From the NCBI GenBank assembly GCA_025738555.1, contig JAOVFP010000001.1:7564001-7628000 (forward strand): DNA of 64,000 nt. Reading direction: 5' to 3'. The notes under the pieces are model-generated. The model saw only the letters and a program-made list of their open reading frames with translations. It had not been told where the DNA came from and ran no database searches. Within the stretch, counting starts at the first letter, position 1. Each line of letters begins with the position of its first letter. This document shows, piece after piece, positions 34,416 to 46,128 of this stretch. This stretch comes from Cyathus striatus. Taxonomy: Eukaryota; Basidiomycota; Agaricomycetes; Agaricales; Nidulariaceae. A program made the translations under genes and the position numbers.

Positions 34416-36676
34416 GGACCTACAGGAATTCCAGTTGAGTGTCACTTGAATGTTACTCAAATATTACTTGAATTGTGACTCAAAGTGTTACTTGATTTTC
34501 ACTCAATTTTTGCATGCTCAAGTATCTTGCTTAATTTCAGTGACCTAATTACATGATTTATGTACTTGTTTGCTACTCCAGTTGATAAATAGCTATCTTA
34601 CTATTATGTACCTAATGAACAATATATTAAACTGAAAAAACTAAGTAAAATGCACAAGAAATAAGCTAGTAATGGTATAATATTTTTCTCATAGTTGCAT
34701 GTCACTCAAATGTCACTCAAACTTCACTTGAATTTTGAATTGTCACTCAATTGTAACTTGAATGCTACTTGAACACTACTTGAATTTTTACTTGAGTGAA
34801 ATTGTTGTCACTCAAAAAAAATATCACTCAAATCTTACTCAAATGTAACTTGAATGCTACTTGAATGCAACTCAACCTTCACTTGAATTTTCACTCAAAT
34901 ATAACTTGATTGTCACTCAAATTTACTAACTTAACTCACTCAATTTTATGTCAATAAATTTAATTGTACTTCTTGTGTACTTCACTCTCATCCGCCCTCC
35001 CGCTCATTGTTTCCCACGCCTCCGCTTATCAATGTGCTGCATGATAACCTTCCTGCTCATCATTTCCCATGCTTCATCATTTTGTCATTTTGTCATGTCC
35101 CGCCCTCCGCTTTCATTTTCCCACGCATATATTGCTAATTTATTGCACTTTCTCTTAAATTTATAATCATTCAAAAGTACCTATGCTTCATGAATTATAA
35201 TTGTAGCATTCATTGTACAAAAGTATTAATTATTCCACAGTAAAAAATTGAATTATTCCGCATTTTAATAAGATTACCTTTTCATACAACATCTAAGATA
35301 CAGTCTAATGTATAAAGAAGAGTATATAACAGATATTACAAAAAGATTCAAGAGAAAATAGGAAATATTGAGCTAGAAAATGCGAAATTACTTGCTTGCT
35401 GTTGAGCATGATGATCAGGAAGGGTGCCCATCAACAGATCACCCATCAATTATGTGCAGCAGCATTGAGGAAGCGAGTTTGATGGCATTGATGGATGTCA
35501 ATGACAGCAGTTGCAAACATGGACAAAGGCAAGAAGAAGCACATGAAAAATTGAACAAGGTGGAATGTTGAAGGAAAAAGTGGGCAGGGGGCAGGACAGT
35601 GGGGAGACAGTGATAGTAATGTAGAGTATAAGTATTGATATGCCTTAAAACTATTTAATGGTTAAATCTCTCTATTTGTCATATAATATTATAACTCAGT
35701 ATTAGTAATGCACATCATGAGTACAAGGGTTGGGGCAAGTCCTGAGTTGCCAATCAAAATGTTCTATTTTGAATATATTACTAAGGGAATGGGACATCTG
35801 AGAGCTGGGGTTGAGTCCTGCACTGCCAGCAGAAATATCTATTTGATATATATTAAATGAATAATACAAGATGTGTGTTATCTAATTACTAGAGTCCAAA
35901 AGACTATGTACAAGCACCCAGTACTTGATTAAACTTAAGGGAACGCGTCCCGCATTCCTGTCACATGATCAAACGCGAGGCGTTAGAGTCGTTATCTCCG
36001 AACCGATTATTGCGGTTACGCATAGCCCGGAACAAGTCATGTGACTTTGTACTTGTACTCCGAAATTATCCTGCTGTTTGATCTACCACATGGAATTCCA
36101 CATGTATGGTTGCTCCCACATGGTCAATATGTTGGAAACAACATTATGTCGTCATATAGAGTAGTCTAGAGTAGTTCCTTTCCATATACAGGTACTGTAC
36201 AGTTTTATTTGTAAAAAGATATATAAGGAGGACAGGAATGAGAAGGAAAAGCAAGCAATCCCAGGAGAAATCCTAGGCTTCTTCCACTCTAGGAGTGTAA
36301 TAAATTGGAATAGAAACAAATCTGAACAGTACTTGAACTGAGTAATTTCATATTAGAAAGGTTTTGAATCTATAGTTTACTTCCTTTATACTAGTTTATA
36401 CATAATCTGTGTTATCTCTCCCTTGAACTTAAAGCCTGTGATTTGCGATGATTATTTGAGTATTACATAATATAGTAGTACTATTTAAATACAAATCACA
36501 AATTCGGCACATCAGTATTTATTAAACACTTACCTTTACAGACTTATTTTTTTAATAACTTGAATGTGATTTGAATTGTTACTCGAATTGTCACTCGAGT
36601 GCAACTCAAATGCAACTTGAATGCAACTCGAACTCACTTGAACAAAATTGTCATCGACTGGAATTCTTGTAAGCCC
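34416..36676. mobile_element. TIR element, copy 1 (interrupted by a solo LTR)
   Basis: The left end GGACCTACAGGAATTCCAGT is inversely matched by the right end (reverse complement GGGCTTACAAGAATTCCAGT). Both ends carry arrays of CACTCAAATGT/ACTTGAAT-type subterminal repeats, and the middle includes the GTTGAGCATGATGA module. A 63-codon frame at 35,380-35,571 is identical in copy 2 (47,762-47,953), which reflects recent common ancestry rather than proven coding. No transposase; non-autonomous. Confidence 0.8.
35636..36514. mobile_element. Solo LTR inserted in TIR element copy 1
   Basis: 879 bp with LTR-type inverted ends TGATATGCC...GGCACATCA, flanked by GTAT on both sides. The homologous copy 2 lacks it and reads uninterrupted GTATAAGTATTTATTAAACA. 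Contains ATATATAAGG (TATA-like) and a CpG-rich block at 35,940-36,060. No internal retrotransposon genes remain. Confidence 0.75.
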
Positions 36677-36771
36677 CTCTCATGCAACTGTATGAAATTA
36701 GTAAGTCTGAAGTATAGTATTAACAACTAAACACATATATATGCACATCAGAACACTTACCCCAAACCAGT

Positions 36772-37960
36772 ATATTGCACTGCCCCACAAGATCAGGTGG
36801 ACTCCAGTGGACTCCAGGACTCTACTGGACTTCAGGTGGACTTCAGTAGACTCCAGGTGGACTCTACCTGGACTCTACCTGTACTCTACCTGTACTAAGT
36901 AGTTGAGACATTACCTGGAGTTCACCTGGACTCTACCTGTACTAAGTAGCTTAAATATTACCTGGGGTTCACCTGGACTAGAAAAAGTGTGACATGTGTA
37001 GGAAAAAGTGTGACATGTTAGAAATGTTGGAAACATGTGACATGTTGGAAAATGTTGGAAAAAGTGTGACATGTTGGAAAATGTTGGAAAAAGTGTGACA
37101 TGTTGGAAAATGTTGGTAAAAGTGTGACATGTGTGACAAGTGTGGGAAAAAGTGTGACATGTTAGAAAAGTGTCACATATCAAAAAGCGTGACATGTTGG
37201 AAAATGTTGGAAAAAGCGTAACAATCGTGGGAAAGTGTGACGAGCGTGGGAAAAGTGTGACATGTTGGAAAAAGTATGGCAAGTGTGATGGCTATGATAT
37301 GAGATACTTTTCCAAATATGTCACACTTTTTCCCACACTTGTCACACATGTCACACTTACCAACATTTTCCAACATGTCACACTTTTTCCAACATTTTCC
37401 AACATGTCACGCTTTTCCAACATTTCTAACATGTCACGCTTTTTCCCACACATGTCACACATGTCACGCTTTTCTAACATTTTCCAACATGTCACACTTT
37501 TTCTAGTCCAGGTGAACTCCAGGTAATATTTAAGCTACTTAGTACAGGTAGAGTCCAGGTGAACCCCAGGTAATGTCTCTACTACTTAGTCCAGATTGAG
37601 TCCAGGTGAACCCCAGGTAATGTTTAAGCTACTTAGTACAGGTAGTCATAGAGTCCAGGTGAACCCCAGGTAATATCTAAGCTACTTAGTACAGGTAGAG
37701 TCCAGGTGAATCCCAGGTGCCCAGTTGACTAAGTCCAGTGGACTCCAGGTGTATTCCAGTTTTTTTCTGGACTCTACCTGAACTTTACCTGGAGTCCAGT
37801 GGAGTCTATCTAAGTCCTACAATTTTTCTATATAAAGTTCAGATAGACTCCAGGTAGACTCCAGTAAAGTCCAGGTGAGTCCAGGTAGAGTCCAGTGGAC
37901 TCCAGGTGGAATAACCTGGAGTCCAATGGAGTCCACCTGATTCCGTGGAGCAGTGTAATG
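36772..37960. mobile_element. Foldback element of ~1.19 kb
   Basis: Two long inverted arms meet near 37,305. Outer parts hold GGTGGACTCCAGTGGACTCC / CCAGGTAATATTTAAGC blocks; inner parts hold GTGTGACATGTTGGAAAATG and its inverse. The ends match inversely: left ATTGCACTGCCCCAC, right (reverse-complemented) ATTACACTGCTCCAC. No coding capacity; the transcript or single strand would form a giant hairpin. Confidence 0.8.
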
Positions 37961-38920
37961 ACCTCCCCCAAACCATACTTCATAGGATTGATGTGTTGTG
38001 TCTTGAAATATCCAAGTATATCCTTATCTGACAAATGCATCTTCCAATACCTGAGTATATGTGGTGCAATATCCTCAATGGGAGCTACAGAATTGTAAGT
38101 AGAATGATTATATGCGGTAGAAGTATCATCATTACTTATGATTAAGCATGTATTGATTTTTGCGCCCAGTTCTAGCCATAGATGAAAGACAGTAGTATCG
38201 TATAATTGGGATAAAGTGGTGAAGAAAAGTTTGTATTAATGTACATGGTATTTATAATGATTTCGGAATAGAGAGTCTATTCAAGTAATGTATGGTATTT
38301 GGATAATGAGGCAGTCTCGAACAATGATTACGCTTAGTGTAACAGCCTTTGACATCATACTGCAGAATGTTTCAGAAATTATTCCCATAATATGATACTT
38401 ATCTGCAGCATGTCTTGCCTCACACTTGTACTTGATCACAGCATGTATGTCACATTTGTATTGTCCTGGTCTTAAATGTGTTTATTTATACAGCTGATTA
38501 CATTTATGAAACAGCAATATGATTACTACACTAATATATAATGGTCTAGATGCAATTAGCATGGCTCGGTAAACATCCTCATGCAATTTTATTATGAAGT
38601 ATAGCACCTTGCTGCCTTCTATCCCCATTCATATTATGACTCATACAACCATGATGTTCCGAGTTCACAGCCATGACTTTCCATGTTTACGGCCTCATGT
38701 ATTTTCATACCTCAGCAGGTGTCTGGTTTTTCACGCTTGAGTGTAAACTCAGGACTAAGACCATTATTTTCTACACTCAGATATTTATCTGGGCTGGATA
38801 TATAAATAAAAGGTGTGATAGAAGCAAAATTGCATCGCTCATCTTCTGTGTCTTGACGTCCCATCTGCTATCACCTCATACTGTTGTATTTGCTCCTCTC
38901 ATCTCTTGCCTACATGCAAT
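37961..38920. other. CpG-poor region without a recognised gene
   Basis: Contains the 5' flank of the degraded gene at 38.9 kb. No domains or repeats recognised. Confidence 0.45.
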
Positions 38921-40859
38921 TATGAATGACAACAATGACAACATTGAAGCAATTACTATATTTACAGAAGATGCTCGTGCAAACAAGGCAATCCCCTGTG
39001 GTCGACAGGGTTGTACCACTGTACTCCAGCCTGGGGATACTAAACACTACTTGAAGAGTGAATCTAAAGGTAAATTTGTGTGTGACAAATGCTTTGATCA
39101 TTATGCAAAAAAGTCGGGCACAATTCTAAGTAACATTTTCTCCTCTTTGATTGTCACTCAATATTGATATATCTATTAGAACCAGATATTGCTCAGAAAT
39201 ACAATCACTCTAAGCAATCTTCCCAGCCCGATTCTATTATCAGTATGCAGCATCCATATTCATGCAGGTAATAGTACTTATCAAAATATTTAGGTCCAGC
39301 TCTTTCTCATCAGCTAAGGCCTTCACAAGAGGTAACAACAATCGATGTGGATGCCATTAGAGCTTCTGTGAATCATGCTCAGTGAAAAGGTACAGCTTCT
39401 TTCTGTGCTTTAATAGATAGATATACTAATTTGCCAAATGGTTTCAATCCAACATCCTCTATACAGCCATGGTACAATATATCTCATGTGTCCGCAAATA
39501 GTCAATTTCCAGCTGTAGGTATACCATCTGCATGGATATCAAGTGGAAATAGCTATGGAACATCTTCTGGTCAATGTGTCTCTGCTACAGGATATTCTGG
39601 TGCACATGGACTATACAATATGGAGCGGGACAAGATGTGCCAATTAAGCTATCAAAGTCGTCAAATGGAAACAATTGGTATTATTATACAAGTTGTACGT
39701 GAAGTTCCCACAAAATCAAAGCCAGAACTGGTCTTGGTGTGTAATTGTACTTCAGTACAGTAATATCATACTCATATCAATTTTATTTCCAATAGAACAT
39801 TCAGGAGGGATGTCAGAATGTCCCAGAAATTTCGACATCTGCTGAGCTGATGGCACTGGTTGAGAAGACTGTTCTATTGAAGCTCAAGGCAGCAATGTGT
39901 GGATTTCATTTTGATAGTAAATTACTCACTATTCGTGAGCTTTCAACTTGGACAGACCTTTCACGTGAAGATCAAGATCATCCATATTTTTATGAGCGCT
40001 GTTTGACACTGGGAAAGGGTGGGAAAGGAAAGGGAAAGGATATGAAGCGGACATTCAAGAAACCTGCAAAGTCATTTACACTTGCTCTTGTAATCCCCGC
40101 TTCACTATGGGATGATTACATGGAGATATTGATTCTGAAGTGGTAAGCTGATATCTTGTTCATTTTATGCAGTCTTATTTATTACTGAGCCTACAGGAAG
40201 TTCAGGTTAGATTTCACATCTTGATTGTCGTCATTTACTAATTACTTGCTTATGCAGAACGACTCTGCTGCTAATTTTGATATTCCAGCTTCTGTGAATA
40301 ATGAAACCGTAAAAATCAATTTCAATATACTGAAGATACAAATTCAAAGAATAGGACTCCTGTGACACCAGGAAAGAACGACGCAAATAAAAGATCACGT
40401 ACAGTAAGATTAAGCCACTTGTAGCATAGTGAATCAAAACTAACAGTTACTTAGAATACTCAAGGATCAGCTGAACTATCGCTAACATCAATTCCATTGA
40501 GGAAGCGTACTGCTCTATATGCATCTCCTGGCCAGGCAAAGATTTGTGATGCATTAAAAACAGGCGGGTTATTATCTAATATACCATTACATTCAGGTAT
40601 GTATGAATCCTACTCATTCAATGCCTTATTACTCAAATTATATGGAAAGTCAACAATGCTGTGGAACAGATTCAATTTGCTACTCGATTGCAACTCGAAT
40701 GCAACTCGAATGCAACTCGAACTCACTCGAACAAAATTGTCGTCGACTGGAATTCTTGTAAGCCCGAATGAGAAGATCATCTGCTCAGCACTGCCTGTAA
40801 AATACACTCCAAAACGCATAAACTACATTCCCTCGATTCCTGTGATTCTACTAAGATGA
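38921..40859 (+). pseudogene. Degraded multi-exon gene of an agaricomycete repeat family
   Basis: Exon-like pieces in order: MNDNNDNIEAITIFTED, then a cysteine patch PCGRQGCTTVLQPGD with FVCDKCFDHYAKKSG (38,921-~39,130). Next is a piece ending at an in-frame TGA (39,383), then NGFNPTSSIQPWYNISHV and TGYSGAHGLYNMERD (39,431-39,740). A segment with PYFYERCLTLGKGGKGKGKD and FTLALVIPASLWDDYMEIL (39,795-40,146) follows, then LRKRTALYASPGQAK (from 40,490). The C-x4-C...C-x2-C patch looks like a zinc-binding knuckle. I recall uncharacterised agaricomycete proteins with a GFNPT..IQPWY motif but know no function. The last part of the frame runs through a TIR-element end (40,680-40,765). Confidence 0.5.
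40680..40765. mobile_element. Right end of the TIR element, CpG-intact copy
   Basis: GCAACTCGAATGCAACTCG repeats, then GTCGTCGACTGGAATTCTTG and TAAGCCC: the same terminus as at 36,600-36,676 and 48,080-48,175 but with all CpG sites preserved. Confidence 0.75.
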
Positions 40860-40980
40860 TTGTAATTCCTTGAGACGTGGCGGCGTCATGTGCTATATAG
40901 ATGAACTAGATCATGATGTACATGTATAAAAGCGATCTCAGGCGAATACCTTCCACCTTAAACGTTATTCAACTTCACCA

Positions 40981-41266
40981 TGAGCGACACTTACTAAGAT
41001 ATTCCGCTCGATGATATAATTAGCGCCGTATGTCAAATTAAAACATTAGCTGTCCTATCCATACGTCGTTATATGTTAGATCCTATCTTTACACTGATTA
41101 TGATATTTAGATTTCATCAGGATTCTCGATTGATACTGAATTTACGGAAAACGTCAGATGTGGATGGTGGAAATGCTCCCTCCGTGTCACGGTCAATTTT
41201 CTTTGCTCGCCCTATGCCTGGGTTAGCCAATAATTCTGAGGAAGAACAAGGAATGGATAAGGTTTA
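40981..41266 (+). pseudogene. Truncated copy of the membrane-protein-like gene at 43.9 kb
   Basis: The upstream and start region (TTCACCATGAGCGACACTTAC, then TAA) matches 43,934 onward. The next ~190 bp match that gene's last exon (SRLILNLRKTSD..., ending EEEQGMDKV at TAG 41,264-41,266). All middle exons are missing, as after an internal deletion. Confidence 0.65.
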
Positions 41267-43933
41267 GATTTCCACAGAAGCAGAGATCATTCATTAAAAT
41301 TGTACTGTTTCCCTAAGCAAATGCATGTATCTGGAATACATATTGATATATTTTATTATATATACTTCAACACCACTAATACATGTAAAAGATAATAAGA
41401 GAGACAGGGAGAAATGACGATGTCATTTGTTTGTATGTTTATATGTATGTAAATGAGTGGTATAATCAAAAATTATATAAATTGCACAAATAGAAGACCT
41501 GATAAGACATAGAGGAATAAGAGAATTTGAGCGAGAGACATAGGGAGAAGAAGAAGAGGGTGAGAGGTCGTAATTCTTACACAAAACTTTGCACAAGAGA
41601 AAATGCAGAGCGAGAGATAGCGTCGTGCCCTGTCGGTGTCACGCTGGGCTCTACTCCTACTCAGCAGTTGCGTCATCGAAGATATTAAACAGCACGACCT
41701 CAGGGGTCCGCAGCCTCCTAACATGCAGTGTGGTGCATGTGCGCGGTTGTTGTGGATGTAGTATGATTCGGAGGTTCTGAAGGGCGGTGTGGTGGGCTTT
41801 GAAGAGAAGACTGTGTTTGTTTTGAGAGTCTGCGGGTGCGGGTGCCGCAGGAGAGCAATGTTACTACGAACGAAAGGTGACGTACATTAGATGTAGATAT
41901 GAACGAAAAGCAAGAAGGGGAACGTACACTAGTACGCCGCACAGAAAGGGTCCGCCTCATCCCGTCCAGGTTTGACAGAACGGAGGTGTGCATGAGCACT
42001 TGGTGTTGTTCCTTAGAAGTGGATTAGGTTTGTATATATTATATGTTGAATATGAAGTAAGAAAGTGAGAGAATAAGAAGGAAGGGAGAGTGAGATAACA
42101 AGAACGTGTTTTTGTAGTACCTATCACTTAGCGCACAACGCGAATGAGCACAGTCGTACTAAGATGATGAGTACAGTGACACCGTACCCTCCACACACAG
42201 CGAAGACTACAAGTCGGTAATTATGATTTACCTTGGCCCACCGTAGCTCTCTGAGCAGGCATGGTGTGCTGCCAGTGGAGAGCGGGGTGGGGGATGATGG
42301 CTAGGTGCACTAGGCTCCTCCTCGTGTTCACGCTAGACACTAGGCGACTGGGCACTATGATAGAGCAGTATGTTCTTGTCTCGCGCTATTCCTTCAACAC
42401 ACCCTGTTATCGTCCATAAGCTCCATCCGAAACAAAACTGCACTCACCAATAAAGCTTCCTAAAATCTGCATGGCCAATCATCCCAACACGACCAAGCAT
42501 GTGACTATGTTGTTTGTGATGGCCTCAGCAGCATGTTCACGATGCCGATCGGCCGAGGACAGTATTGTTTCGGATTCATCGTTCACTCCCAGTTCATTCT
42601 CCCAAACTTGTAACATCCCTTTGGGTGTCCTGATTCTGTTGCCGCTATATTAATTCTACTAAGATTTTTTGTATTTCAACGGGTAAATGCCTCTCTGCGC
42701 TGGGAAAAGGGAACACTTGGAAGAACTCGTCTACAGATGCGACTTCACTAGTAATTTCAAGTTACATTCCCCTAAGGTAAATATAACTACAGCTAGCCTC
42801 AGGTAACAACGAAGTGGCTCATAAATGACAATAATTATGGAATGGTCAGTGTTGCAACCACGATCTCATGAGTACCAATTCTATTCTAATCGTGTTAGAC
42901 CATCATTCGTGACAACGAAGATTTCCGTGATGGGACTGAGATGAGGTTCGGTCAGATAAAATTTTGAAGAGGTGCTTCATGATGTGCAAAGATGATCTCG
43001 GGAGAGATTTTTTGTGGAGTGAGATATATTGCAAAGAAATGAAGCATCGATGTCCCTGATTTACTTCAATGCAACCATTCTGATGTAGAAAATTTGAAAG
43101 CGGTGAAGGAGCTGATGGGTCGACACCATTCTCGTCTCCGCCTTCAACAGTACCATATTCACCTTTCATACGTTTTCAACGTACTATCCACCCTTAATCA
43201 TATGCTAATGTCATTTTTCAGATGTTTACTAGGGACTCGGTTGATGTTAACTTCTAATGCAGCAGGTCTATTACTGATCTTCTAGCAGTAATCCCCAACT
43301 GAAGGAAATTTGTTCGAACAATCACCTAGATCACACTGCTCAGCGCTCAGACGTCGCGTAACAGGACATCATCCGCTGAAATCTAATGGAATAGATAATC
43401 ACGAAAACACAAACCATCTATCCGGACGTGATATGATGAATCACAGAATAAACATTACAATATACAAATGAGCCTTTAAGGTTTCGGAAAGTAGGCCTTT
43501 AGGCCTTAAGAGCGATAATCACGATTGGAATCGAATTTCGGTCGTTTTGTATTCCGAACAAGTTTCGAAAACAGTGTTACAGTACAAAAGAGTCGCACAT
43601 GCATTTATTATTTCATTCTTTGCTAGAGCTTACTCAGTGCTCATTCAATTGGCCTTGCTTAATCAGTATTGCAGGTAAAAGACACTATTTAAGGTAAGTT
43701 TAGAAGGTCATATTTCCTGTTTTTTCTGTTGAGTTCTACTGAGATGCTTCTGATCACTTGTGTTGATGTATGATATCCTGTGCGGGTGTCCATATATGAA
43801 TGCTGTGAGGCACTATCGAAGTTCCGTCATTAGTGCAAACTAAGCTACATAGGCACAAGTAAGCTTATAACGTATATATATGTGATCTCAGTCAAATGAA
43901 CTCCCACCTTTTATGTTACACTTGAACATCACC
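41267..43933. other. CpG-normal island without confident genes
   Basis: Composition returns to that of the left third (many CG dinucleotides). Short open frames of 60-93 codons only. No domain recognised. Confidence 0.4.
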
Positions 43934-45688
43934 ATGAGTGACACGTACTTTGGTATTCCCTTCGACGGCATAATTAGCCAATTATATCTCGACATCACAA
44001 GAAATACTGCCAGCTGTAAGTGATTAGTATATGTTAAATGTTATCTTCTAACCCTATATGATTGAGTTGCTGTTATATCTTCTCTCGGTTATGATATTGT
44101 TTACTCCCTTTTCGATGAGGTATTATTAATTATCATTCATTTGTTATGAACTTACACGTTAGAACTTACACAATGTAGGTGAAATACATCTGGTGGTGAG
44201 ATGGGTATCTCATTAGGCAATATATATCTCAAATTCATTCCCAAGGCTCTTTATATAATTGCAAGATACTATTTTTTATTTTATTTCATGTAAGTCCCAT
44301 TTCTTTACAAGAAGGCATATTTCTGATTACTACAGAATCGACAATTTTATTCGTATTATATGTTTTATCATTGTAAAATCTTTCAGCTGAAATTTATCTT
44401 CTATTCTAGCACCATTCTTTGGCACACTCGGAAACATATCGATTAATGTCAGTAATTCCCACATGAATTCACCGTCTCATAAACTGAATCTGTGAAATAA
44501 GTTGTAAATATAAAAGAAGAATTAAGTATATTAAATTCTAACCTACACTGTAGCTGCCAAGCAGCTTACTGGTATGATGAAATGTAAGCAACTTGATTTG
44601 ATTATTACTCTCCATAAAACATAACAGCAGGTATATAGGGGAGGAATCATAATTTCTACAGCAATCGACCTTATCTTTGCATTCCGAGTCAGTGCATGTT
44701 ACGGAAACAGCAGAAAAAGTGTGCTTTCCATCCAACTGGCAAATCTATGAATTACTAATTTTAAAATAACAATAGTTGTGTGGTTTTTAGGGATATCTTT
44801 AGCTGGTAAGCTAGGATACCATTTGTCAATTAAGACTGATGTGCATGTCAAACCTAAATAGCAGAATTTTTGGTGAGCTAAATAAAATGCCTACAACATA
44901 ATTGTTGCACTGTAATAATTATTTTTAGATCCTCTTCATTTCTTCCATACTAACTGCCATTGCATACAGTAAAAGTCTTATTGAAATTCCAGGATTGATA
45001 TGTGTCACAAACACTCCTGAAAATATCAGCCTCATCAACTTGCTAGCAACAATTTTTTACGGAGTCAACCTTGCCGTCCATTGTATTTCCACTTCAACTT
45101 TACAAGATCATCTACTTATTTTCTGTCAACAGTTACTATGTTTCTACTTACGGTTTTAAAATTTTGGAAGGATATTAGTGATGCTAATGGAGGACTGGAA
45201 AACATGTTGCAAAGCAGAAGAAGCAGTTTCCCTATTGTGACATCATTTGTGATGGAACACTGTATTTCTTAATTGTCTTTGGTGAGGTGTTTGGAAATGT
45301 ATCCATAGAGATGGTTTTCTGATTAAAATATTTTTTAGTATTTACGGTACTTCAGACATGGAGTTCGATCGATCCAAAAGGAGTTGTATTTGGCATTGAC
45401 TTTTCTCCATAAATCTCATCAATGTTGTTGTTGATGTAAATATTTCTCATACAATTACAGGTGGTATTTTGCAATGCAGTCACATACGGTCAGTCATGAT
45501 CCATTCACTCCAATGATCTATATTTAGAAGTTATCAGGGGTCTCGATTGATACTGAATTTACGGATAATGACAGACATGGATGGAAGTGGAAGTGCTCCC
45601 TCCGTGTTGCAGTCAATTTTTTTTGCCCACCCTGCTCCTAGCAGCACTACCAACTCCGGGGATGAAGAACATGAAATGGATCAAGTTT
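43934..45688 (+). pseudogene. Multi-exon membrane-protein-like gene, probably degraded
   Basis: Begins MSDTYFGIPFDGIISQLY at ATG 43,934 with a donor GTAAGT near 44,018. It ends with an exon encoding SRLILNL-like residues, APSVLQSIFFAHPAPS and EHEMDQV, stop at 45,686-45,688. Between them lie hydrophobic pieces separated by AT-rich introns, e.g. LINLLATIFYGVNLAVHCIS (~45,030) and VLKFWKDISDANGGLENM with FPIVTSFVMEH (~45,150-45,260). The last resembles the cytosolic loop and following helix of the large agaricomycete family of seven-helix DUF6533/DUF6534-type proteins (recalled resemblance, not searched). I could not join all exons in frame, so it may be a pseudogene. Confidence 0.45.
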
Positions 45689-46128
45689 AGACTTTCATCA
45701 AAGTAGAGGGGATTGTTTATTGATACCATACTCTTACCTTAGAAGTATGCAAGTATTCAGAATGCATAGCATTTATGTGATTGAAGTGTCTAGGTTATAC
45801 ATAAATCTTTTAGATAATGTTTCAGGGAACAGTTAATTGGGTTGAGATACCAGAAGCTGATACCATTATTAACTGACAACATGTGTATATCTAAATTAAT
45901 GCTGGCATATGAAGTAAGTGGGCCTACAATGATTATGCTACCACAGTGCTACTTGTAGGATTCTGCACTTTTTGTGTATTTATTGCAGATTTAAAACAGT
46001 GCCACTATGAATGAGTATTATCATTATAAAGTCTTTTGCATCAGATAGTGCTAAGAATGTCAAGGCATGGATATGAATGAGTAATGTGGACATGTTGGAT
46101 ATCAAGCACTGAGCACCTGATCGGAAGG

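Noticed and set aside
36960..37510. Possible CRISPR-like array of regularly spaced repeats
   Set aside because: Repeats are contiguous, imperfect and inverted around a centre, without unique spacers; the setting is eukaryotic.
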